A stretch of 5,357 bases of DNA from assembly GCA_003661365.1 (NCBI GenBank), contig QMVZ01000112.1:1-5357 (forward strand), given 5' to 3'. The stretch comes from Thermoproteota archaeon (lineage in GTDB: Archaea; Korarchaeota; Korarchaeia; Korarchaeales; Korarchaeaceae). A program made the translations under genes and the position numbers. Below are positions 1-3,842 of the stretch, one piece after another. Within the stretch, counting starts at the first letter, position 1. Each line of letters opens with the position of its first letter. The notes below the pieces were generated by a model. It had not been told where the DNA came from, made no database searches, and saw only the letters and a program-made list of their open reading frames with translations.

Positions 1-26
1 CCCACAAAGCGCCAGTAGCTGAGTAG
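1..26 (+). other. Probable 3' end of an upstream gene, identity unresolved
   Basis: All three forward frames close here: TAG at 16-18 (tail PTKRQ), TGA at 20-22 (tail PQSASS) and TAG at 24-26 (tail HKAPVAE). In many archaea the gene before rpoN is rpsI (ribosomal protein S9), which has a basic C-terminus, so the PTKRQ tail would suit best. Five to seven residues cannot settle this. The identity is inferred from gene order only. Confidence 0.2.
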
Positions 27-31
27 AGGGG
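26..31 (+). promoter_or_regulatory. Shine-Dalgarno site of rpoN
   Basis: GAGGGG lies 7 bases before the TTG at 39 and resembles the archaeal GGAGGTGA consensus. It decides the start: an in-frame TAG at 24-26 excludes anything further upstream, and no ATG or GTG lies between that stop and 39. Confidence 0.6.
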
Positions 32-38
32 CATAAGG

Positions 39-248
39 TTGTTTCCGATAAGATGTTTTACTTGCGGAAAGGTCATTGGGGATAAATGGGAAGAGTATTC
101 AAAGAGAGTTATGGCTGGAGAGAGCCCTAAGAAAGTTTTGGATGATATGGGTATAGACAGATATTGTTGTAGGAGGATTTTTCTAGCCCACATCGATTTA
201 GCACCAGAATACCTTAGATTTTCTCCGTACAGGTATAGAGAGAGATAG
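39..248 (+). CDS. rpoN: DNA-directed RNA polymerase subunit N (Rpo10)
   Basis: This is the small zinc-binding subunit of archaeal RNA polymerase, orthologous to eukaryotic RPB10. It helps assemble the Rpo3/Rpo11 platform with the large subunits. The 69 residues match the family's usual 60-75. The N-terminus shows the hallmark RCFTCGKVIG (C6, C9), and RYCCRR supplies the second cysteine pair (C43, C44); together they bind one zinc. The start is TTG at 39, which puts the family's short lead-in (here FPIR) before the first cysteine and follows a good ribosome binding site. The last residues (about 60-69, FSPYRYRER) are an Arg/Tyr-rich tail encoded partly by a GA-rich repeat, slightly beyond the conserved core. 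rpoK and enolase, which often follow rpoN in archaea, are absent; rps2 begins 55 bases later. Identification is near certain, and the exact start is fairly sure. Confidence 0.96.
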   Translation: MFPIRCFTCGKVIGDKWEEYSKRVMAGESPKKVLDDMGIDRYCCRRIFLAHIDLAPEYLRFSPYRYRER

Positions 249-255
249 AGAGAAG
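236..255 (+). repeat. Imperfect 10-base tandem GA-rich repeat
   Basis: TAGAGAGAGA at 236-245 is followed directly by TAGAGAGAAG at 246-255, with 8 of 10 positions identical. The second copy supplies the rpoN stop codon (TAG, 246-248). It is probably local purine-rich slippage at the 3' end of rpoN, and no function is claimed. Confidence 0.5.
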
Positions 256-263
256 CATGATTT

Positions 264-273
264 AGTTTTATAA
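264..273 (+). promoter_or_regulatory. Candidate TATA box for rps2
   Basis: The sequence AGTTTTATAA between rpoN and rps2 resembles the archaeal TATA element. A start about 25 bases downstream of its centre would fall near 293-297, giving a leader of only about 10 bases before the ATG at 304. This also argues against translation from the in-frame GTG at 274. No clear purine-rich BRE is visible, so this is tentative. Confidence 0.35.
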
Positions 274-291
274 GTGGAACCGCCTTTAGAA

Positions 292-296
292 GAGGG
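292..296 (+). promoter_or_regulatory. Shine-Dalgarno site of rps2
   Basis: GAGGG lies 7 bases before the ATG at 304. It supports that ATG over the in-frame GTG at 274, which has no comparable site upstream. Confidence 0.6.
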
Positions 297-303
297 ATGG
301 ATA

Positions 304-945
304 ATGAGCGAGGTTGATGATGGGGCTGATGTCGTGGAAGAAGGGCTTCTAATACCCAGACAGAAGTACTTATCTTCAGGGGTGCAAGTGGGTACCAAAG
401 TTCACACTAAAGATATGGAGCGATTCATATACAAAATAAGGCCTGATGGGTTGGCTATATTAGATATAGACAAAACCGATGAACGAATCAGGATTGCTGC
501 AAAGTTCCTTGCCAGATTTGAGCCTTCAAAAATTTTAGCTACCTCAGTGAGAATCTATGGCTTTAAACCGGTAAGAATGTTCGCTAAATATGTTGGGGCC
601 AAGGCCATAACCGGTAGGTTTCTGCCAGGAATGTTGACTAACCCCAGCTCACCAGAATATATTGAGCCAGACGTAATTATTCTGTCTGATCCAAGAGTAG
701 ACAAACAAGCTCATAAGGAAGCCATAAAGGCAGGTATTCCTGTTGTAGCTCTTGTAGATGCAGACAACGTGCTTAGCAACATAGATCTTGCAATTCCAGT
801 CAATAACAAAGGAAGGCGATCCTTGGCTTTAGTCTTTTGGTTGTTGACGAGAGAGGTCTTAAGGGCCAGAGGGGACATCCCTCCAGATGGAGACTTAGAT
901 GTGGATTATGAGGAATTTGCCACTAGGATCGTTGGTTTGAGGTGA
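304..945 (+). CDS. rps2: 30S ribosomal protein S2 (uS2), archaeal type
   Basis: uS2 sits on the solvent side of the small subunit between head and body. The 213 residues match archaeal S2 (about 200-230), without the coiled-coil insertion of bacterial S2. Family segments are clear: SGVQVGTKVHTKDME (25-39), IRPDGLAILDIDKTDERI (45-62), GAKAITGRFLPGMLTNP (98-114), PDVIILSDPRVDKQAHKEA (122-140) and GIPVVALVDADN (144-155), the last being the conserved core strand. The C-terminus has the archaeal REVLRARGDIPPD stretch followed by a short acidic tail. ATG 304 is chosen over GTG 274 because it has a ribosome binding site and because the ten extra residues (EPPLEEGW and so on) are atypical. Its TGA (943-945) lies inside the ribosome binding site of the next gene, so the two are likely coupled in translation. 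The S2-MEMO pairing is a known archaeal gene order. Confidence 0.97.
   Translation: MSEVDDGADVVEEGLLIPRQKYLSSGVQVGTKVHTKDMERFIYKIRPDGLAILDIDKTDERIRIAAKFLARFEPSKILATSVRIYGFKPVRMFAKYVGAKAITGRFLPGMLTNPSSPEYIEPDVIILSDPRVDKQAHKEAIKAGIPVVALVDADNVLSNIDLAIPVNNKGRRSLALVFWLLTREVLRARGDIPPDGDLDVDYEEFATRIVGLR
939..945 (+). promoter_or_regulatory. Shine-Dalgarno of the MEMO gene, containing the rps2 stop
   Basis: GAGGTGA is a perfect match to the archaeal anti-Shine-Dalgarno and lies 11 bases before ATG 957. Its last three bases are the rps2 stop codon. The GTG at 942 could open the same frame but is itself part of this site, so ATG 957 is preferred. Confidence 0.65.
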
Positions 946-956
946 ATTTGGACTAT

Positions 957-1808
957 ATGAAACGCCCACCTGCTGTGGCGGGACAGTTTTACCCTTCAGA
1001 TTCTACTAAATTACTTCGCATGATTGAGTGGTCCTTTAGGAGCGTCGGTTTTCCTGAGATACCCAAACCAAACTTTTCAGGTCTGCGAAAGATAAGGGGT
1101 TTGATGGTTCCTCATGCTGGTTATATGTATTCGGGTCCAACAGCGGCAAAGGCCTATCAAGCGCTTGCAGAAGATGGTGCACCAGAGACTTTCATTATAA
1201 TTGGGCCTAATCATGCTGGATTAGGCGGTCCGGTATCCATAATGAAGAGAGGAGTTTGGGAGACGCCCCTTGGAGATGTTGAATTGGATTTTGAAGTTGG
1301 TACAATGATAGAAGAGAATTGTGAGCTAATAGAAGAAGATACCGTCGCACACAGGTTCGAACATTCGATCGAGGTCCAAATTCCTTTTTTACAAGCTATT
1401 TACGGTGATAAGTTTAGAATCGTGCCGATTATCATGCTTGCTCAAGATCTTCAAACATCTAAACTTTTGGGGAAAGCTATTTCAGACGCAGTTTCTTCGT
1501 CTGGAAGGGACGTTGTCATTATAGCCTCCTCTGACCTCACCCATTATGAGCCCCAAATTGAAGCAAAGAGGAAGGATAGTCTCGTTCTTCTTGCTTTGGA
1601 AAAGATGAGTGAAGATGCCGTTTACAAGAGAGTTGTGGAGCTAAATGTATCTATGTGTGGTTACGGGCCCGTTATGGCCATGTTAGTCAGCTCTAAATCG
1701 TTGGGAGGAAAGAGGGCTGTTATCTTAGACTATAGGACAAGTGGTGACGTTACTGGAGATCTTTCAGCCGTGGTTGGATATGCATCTGCGGCGGTGTACA
1801 TTGAATGA
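957..1808 (+). CDS. amrB: MEMO family protein (AmmeMemoRadiSam system protein B-like)
   Basis: Members share a fold with class III extradiol (LigB-type) dioxygenases. Human MEMO1 binds metal through two His and one Cys, but the role in archaea is unknown. The 283 residues fit the family (about 265-295). The protein opens with the diagnostic PPAVAGQFYP (4-13). Candidate metal-site motifs follow in order: VPHAGY (H53), GPNHAG (H86), HRFEHSIEVQIPFLQ (H132, H136), ASSDLTHY (H196) and MCGYGP (C234). By alignment to the human protein, H53, H86 and C234 are the likely ligands. ATG 957 is chosen because family members start just before this motif; GTG 942 would add five residues from inside the ribosome binding site. 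The 3' end overlaps fni by 4 bases (ATGA). Mevalonate kinase and isopentenyl phosphate kinase, which often follow in archaea, are missing. No AMMECR1 or radical SAM partner lies in the window. Family is certain; function is not. Confidence 0.93.
   Translation: MKRPPAVAGQFYPSDSTKLLRMIEWSFRSVGFPEIPKPNFSGLRKIRGLMVPHAGYMYSGPTAAKAYQALAEDGAPETFIIIGPNHAGLGGPVSIMKRGVWETPLGDVELDFEVGTMIEENCELIEEDTVAHRFEHSIEVQIPFLQAIYGDKFRIVPIIMLAQDLQTSKLLGKAISDAVSSSGRDVVIIASSDLTHYEPQIEAKRKDSLVLLALEKMSEDAVYKRVVELNVSMCGYGPVMAMLVSSKSLGGKRAVILDYRTSGDVTGDLSAVVGYASAAVYIE
1793..1796 (+). promoter_or_regulatory. Shine-Dalgarno site of fni
   Basis: GGTG lies 8 bases before the ATG at 1805, inside the end of the MEMO gene. The same GGTG core is used ahead of rps28e and rpl24e. 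With the ATGA overlap it points to coupled translation. Confidence 0.45.
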
Positions 1809-2902
1809 AGACCTCTGAAAGGAAGTTAAATCACTTAATGATAGCTAAGGAAAAAGATGTGGAACCTAAAGAGTGGAATTGGTTTGATGACATAATTCTT
1901 TTGCATTCGGCAGCATCTGAAATTTCTCCAGAGGATGTTAAACTAAGCGTTGATTTCTTAGGAAAGGAGATTTCTGCTCCTATTATCATTGAAGGAATGA
2001 CGGGAGGTCACGAAAAAGCTAGAGAAATAAATGTTGCTCTTGCCGAGGCAGCAAGAGAAGTGAGCATTCCACTGGGTTTAGGAAGCCAGAGGGCTGCCTT
2101 AGAGGATCCTTCCTTGTCATCAACTTTCAGAGCTGCAAGAGATGCTGCTCCGGATATCCCAATTATAGCTAATCTTGGTGCAAGCCACATAATTGGGGCT
2201 TCAGGCGTTGAAAATGCTTCTAAAGCAATTAGCATGGTGGAAGCTGATGCTCTTGCCGTTCATCTCAACCTTCTGCAGGAGATAATACAGCCAGAGGGAT
2301 CCTCTTCCTTCAAAGGTTTATTAGACGCTTTAACGAATCTAGTTGACCAGCTTGATGTTCCTGTGATAGTCAAAGAAATTGGAGTTGGGATATCAAAAGA
2401 AACGGCAGCTTTGTTAGAGGCTACAGGAATAGCTGGCATAGACGTAGCTGGTTTAGGTGGTACCAACTGGGCCATTATAGAGGGATATAGAAGTCAAGAA
2501 GGAAGTCTTATGAGGTCTCTTGCAAGGACATTCGAGACTTGGGGAATTCCTACTCCAGCCAGCATAATAGAAGCAGTTTCTGCTACAGAAAAAGCCTTTA
2601 TCATAGGATCTGGTGGAGTTAGAAGTGGTTTGGACGCCTCAAAATGCATTATTCTTGGAGCAGAGTATTCAGGAGCGGCTTTACCATTTCTTAGAGCGTA
2701 TTACGATGGAGGAAAACTAGCCGTCCTTCGACTTCTCAACAAATTTGTGATTGAGATGAAAACTACATTAGCGCTCTCTGGAGCGTCTAATCTCGCTCAA
2801 TTTAGGAGAAGAAAGAGGTATTTGTTGAAAGGAAGGTTGTTAGATTGGGTTTTGAGCAGAGGTTTGATGAAGCGAGTGCCTCAAAATACGGAGAACTTTT
2901 AA
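1805..2902 (+). CDS. fni: Type 2 isopentenyl-diphosphate delta-isomerase
   Basis: This cytosolic enzyme interconverts IPP and DMAPP, the building blocks of archaeal ether lipids. It uses reduced FMN and Mg2+ and is unrelated to type 1 Idi. The 365 residues fit the family (about 345-370). It has the expected TIM-barrel landmarks: RKLNHL near the N-terminus (R6, K7, H10), EGMTGG (63-68) and GLGSQR (91-96) for flavin and substrate binding, N123 in IANLGA, and the signature HLNLLQEIIQPEG (153-165). In that signature H153, N155, Q158 and E159 correspond to the substrate and Mg2+ ligands. VKEIGVG (189-195), DVAGLGGTNW (213-222) and the phosphate-binding GSGGVRSG (268-275) follow. The C-terminus has the typical GASNL..F and DW..SRG pattern. 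The ATG start overlaps the MEMO stop as ATGA. Its siting beside rps2 and MEMO is a familiar archaeal mevalonate-pathway neighbourhood, although no other pathway gene is present here. Confidence 0.96.
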   Translation: MKTSERKLNHLMIAKEKDVEPKEWNWFDDIILLHSAASEISPEDVKLSVDFLGKEISAPIIIEGMTGGHEKAREINVALAEAAREVSIPLGLGSQRAALEDPSLSSTFRAARDAAPDIPIIANLGASHIIGASGVENASKAISMVEADALAVHLNLLQEIIQPEGSSSFKGLLDALTNLVDQLDVPVIVKEIGVGISKETAALLEATGIAGIDVAGLGGTNWAIIEGYRSQEGSLMRSLARTFETWGIPTPASIIEAVSATEKAFIIGSGGVRSGLDASKCIILGAEYSGAALPFLRAYYDGGKLAVLRLLNKFVIEMKTTLALSGASNLAQFRRRKRYLLKGRLLDWVLSRGLMKRVPQNTENF

Positions 2903-2905
2903 TAA
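2896..2905 (+). promoter_or_regulatory. Candidate TATA box for rpl7ae
   Basis: CTTTTAATAA overlaps the fni stop codon and matches the archaeal TATA pattern well, with a purine-rich stretch (GGAGAA, 2890-2895) where a BRE would sit. Transcription would start near 2925-2929, leaving a leader of about 20 bases with the ribosome binding site. It would make rpl7ae the head of a second transcription unit. Confidence 0.4.
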
Positions 2906-2940
2906 GGTGAATGACTTCAAGTGAAGACCCTAGAGGAGGG
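2906..2940 (+). promoter_or_regulatory. Two mutually exclusive small hairpins before rpl7ae
   Basis: Hairpin A pairs GGT (2906-2908) with ACC (2927-2929) and CTTC (2915-2918) with GAAG (2923-2926). It leaves a one-sided bulge GAATGA (2909-2914) and an AAGT loop. Hairpin B pairs CCCT (2928-2931) with AGGG (2937-2940) and covers the ribosome binding site. Both use C2928 and C2929, so they cannot form together. The pairing is visible in the sequence; a regulatory role is inference, and the stems are short. Confidence 0.25.
2935..2940 (+). promoter_or_regulatory. Shine-Dalgarno site of rpl7ae
   Basis: GGAGGG lies 8 bases before the ATG at 2949, within the longer GAGGAGGG (2933-2940). A closer ATG at 2942 is in another frame and reads only MKDEPK before TGA (2960-2962), so 2949 is the real start. 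Confidence 0.65.
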
Positions 2941-2948
2941 AATGAAGG

Positions 2949-3329
2949 ATGAACCCAAGTGACAAACCCTTCTATGTTAAGTATGAGGTACCTGAGGACC
3001 TAGTTGCTAAGATATACGAGTTAGTAGAGCTCGTAAGAACTACAGACGGAAAAGTTAGGAAAGGAATCAATGAAACGACAAAGATGGTGGAAAGAGGAGA
3101 AGCTAAGTTGGTAATAATAGCAGAAGACGTGGATCCACCAGAAATAGTGGCTCATCTTCCTATTCTCTGCGAAGAGAGGGATGTGCCATATACTTACGTT
3201 CCTAGCAAGAGAGAGCTTGGCAAAAAGGCCGGAATAGATGTTTCAGCATCCTCTGTAGCTATCACCGATCCTGGACAAGCGGAGAATCTGATGAAGGCCA
3301 TTATAGAAAAGATTAAGGAGCTTAAATAG
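2949..3329 (+). CDS. rpl7ae: Ribosomal protein L7Ae (eL8), kink-turn RNA-binding protein
   Basis: L7Ae binds kink-turn RNA. In archaea it is a 50S ribosomal protein, a core protein of box C/D and H/ACA guide RNPs, and a subunit of archaeal RNase P. The 126 residues match the family (about 120-130). The RNA-binding signature KGINETTKMVERGEA (38-52) contains the N41-E42 pair that contacts the sheared G-A pairs. The core AEDVDPPEIVAHLP (58-71) and the ERDVPYTYVPSKRELGKKAG stretch (76-95) follow, and SASS (99-102) is the variable loop that contacts the bulged bases. The start at 2949 has a strong ribosome binding site. rps28e and rpl24e downstream form the classic archaeal L7Ae-S28e-L24e cluster. 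L7Ae autoregulation through kink-turns in its own leader has been proposed in Sulfolobus; the leader here is discussed in the findings. Confidence 0.97.
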   Translation: MNPSDKPFYVKYEVPEDLVAKIYELVELVRTTDGKVRKGINETTKMVERGEAKLVIIAEDVDPPEIVAHLPILCEERDVPYTYVPSKRELGKKAGIDVSASSVAITDPGQAENLMKAIIEKIKELK

Positions 3330-3342
3330 GCGGAAAAAATAA
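3321..3342 (+). promoter_or_regulatory. Candidate promoter for rps28e
   Basis: Two overlapping TATA-like elements span the end of rpl7ae: CTTAAATA (3321-3328, including part of the TAG stop) and GGAAAAAATAA (3332-3342). The first would start transcription near 3350, the second near 3362-3367. Either gives a short leader before ATG 3379. The gap is AT-rich and non-coding, which fits, but read-through from rpl7ae is equally possible. Confidence 0.3.
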
Positions 3343-3368
3343 GAGTCAATCGAGTAATTTCTTTTCTT

Positions 3369-3372
3369 GGTG
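3369..3372 (+). promoter_or_regulatory. Shine-Dalgarno site of rps28e
   Basis: GGTG lies 6 bases before the ATG at 3379. An in-frame TTG at 3367 would overlap this site and add only MVCK, so ATG 3379 is the better start. Confidence 0.5.
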
Positions 3373-3378
3373 TGTAAG

Positions 3379-3591
3379 ATGTCAGAGGATGAGGCTTATC
3401 CAGCAGAAGTCGTCGAAATAATTGGAAGAACTGGCGTTGCTGGAGGAATAACGCAGGTTCGTGCTAAAATACTTGCAGGAAAGGACAAAGGAAGGGTATT
3501 AACCAGAAACGTGGCTGGTCCAGTGAGAGTGGGAGACATACTGTTGCTCAGAGAAACGGAGATAGAGGCTCGTAGACTAAAACCGAGGTGA
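3379..3591 (+). CDS. rps28e: 30S ribosomal protein S28e (eS28)
   Basis: eS28 is an archaeal/eukaryotic small-subunit protein with an OB-like fold, located in the head region near the mRNA exit site. The 70 residues match the family (about 65-75). Family marks are clear: EIIGRTGVAGGITQVRAKIL (13-32), GRVLTRNVAGPVRVGDILLL (38-57) and the C-terminal RETEIEARRL (58-67), corresponding to the S28e signature E-[ST]-E-x-E-A-R-x-L. The start is ATG 3379, which follows GGTG and gives the typical short acidic lead-in MSEDEA. The gap after rpl7ae is 49 bases, and rpl24e follows after 41 bases. The stop lies in a perfect GAGGTGA (3585-3591), yet no start codon sits at a usable distance after it. Confidence 0.96.
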   Translation: MSEDEAYPAEVVEIIGRTGVAGGITQVRAKILAGKDKGRVLTRNVAGPVRVGDILLLRETEIEARRLKPR

Positions 3592-3632
3592 TTTTTCCGT
3601 AGTTCATAGTTGTTGGGGGATGGTGTTCGAGA
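3592..3632 (+). promoter_or_regulatory. rps28e-rpl24e spacer with Shine-Dalgarno GGTG at 3622-3625
   Basis: GGTG at 3622-3625 lies 7 bases before the TTG start at 3633 and supports it. A T5 run (3592-3596) follows the rps28e stop, but it is short and has no hairpin, so I do not call a terminator. An ATG at 3620 opens a different frame that closes after about 20 codons and overlaps rpl24e; it shows no family resemblance. Confidence 0.45.
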
Positions 3633-3842
3633 TTGGCGTCTGTCCTATTGAGAAAATGCGCTTTCTGTGGAAAAGAAGTTGAACCAGGAACAGGTCTAAT
3701 GTATGTCAGGAACGATGGGCGAATTCTGCTATTCTGCTCATCAAAGTGTTCCAAAAATGCCTTGAAGCTCAAGAGAAACCCTGAGAAGATTAAATGGACT
3801 TCTAAATATAGAAGTAAGAAAGAGAGGTCTATTAAGGTATGA
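3633..3842 (+). CDS. rpl24e: 50S ribosomal protein L24e (eL24)
   Basis: eL24 is a zinc-ribbon protein of the large subunit at the subunit interface. Archaeal forms have only the N-terminal zinc domain of the eukaryotic protein. The 69 residues fit the family (about 55-70). The zinc cysteines are C9 and C12 (RKCAFCGKEVEPGTG) and C35 and C39 (LLFCSSKCSKN). The basic stretch LKRNPEKIKWT (46-56) and a Lys/Arg-rich tail follow. No ATG or GTG lies in frame after the stop at 3600-3602, so the start is TTG. TTG 3633 has GGTG 7 bases upstream; TTG 3648 would give a shorter protein beginning MRKCAFCG, close to many homologues but with a poorer ribosome binding site. The stop overlaps the infB ATG (ATGA, 3839-3842). 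ndk, often next in archaea, is missing. Confidence 0.95.
   Translation: MASVLLRKCAFCGKEVEPGTGLMYVRNDGRILLFCSSKCSKNALKLKRNPEKIKWTSKYRSKKERSIKV
3801..3810 (+). promoter_or_regulatory. Weak candidate internal TATA box before infB
   Basis: TCTAAATATA near the end of rpl24e resembles a TATA element and would start transcription about 3830-3835, just before the infB ATG at 3839. That would give a nearly leaderless mRNA lacking the upstream GAGGT. It lies in coding sequence (the SKYRS codons), so chance is likely. Confidence 0.2.
3824..3828 (+). promoter_or_regulatory. Shine-Dalgarno site of infB
   Basis: GAGGT lies 10 bases before the ATG at 3839, inside the last codons of rpl24e. It supports coupled translation through the ATGA overlap. 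Confidence 0.5.

Noticed and set aside
274..303. GTG 274 as start of rps2
   Set aside because: There is no ribosome binding site, it overlaps a candidate TATA box, and the added residues are not typical of S2; ATG 304 has a good site.
314..329. TGATGA followed by CTGA near the rps2 start, resembling box C and D
   Set aside because: The boxes are only five bases apart, leaving no guide, and they encode the acidic Asp-Asp lead of S2.
198..398. Reverse-strand open frame of 66 codons across the rpoN-rps2 junction
   Set aside because: It lies opposite two certain genes, has low-complexity Ser/Thr-rich translation, and has no family motif or ribosome binding site.
1883..1920. Box C-like TTTGATGA and box D-like CTGA with AT-rich flanks that could pair (1875-1880 with 1921-1926), suggesting a C/D guide RNA
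   Set aside because: It lies in conserved fni coding sequence, the stem is offset two bases from box C, no D' or C' box is visible in the 26 bases between, and the parts are short enough to be chance.
3592..3596. T-run after rps28e as a terminator
   Set aside because: Only five T residues with no preceding hairpin, and rpl24e follows closely on the same strand.
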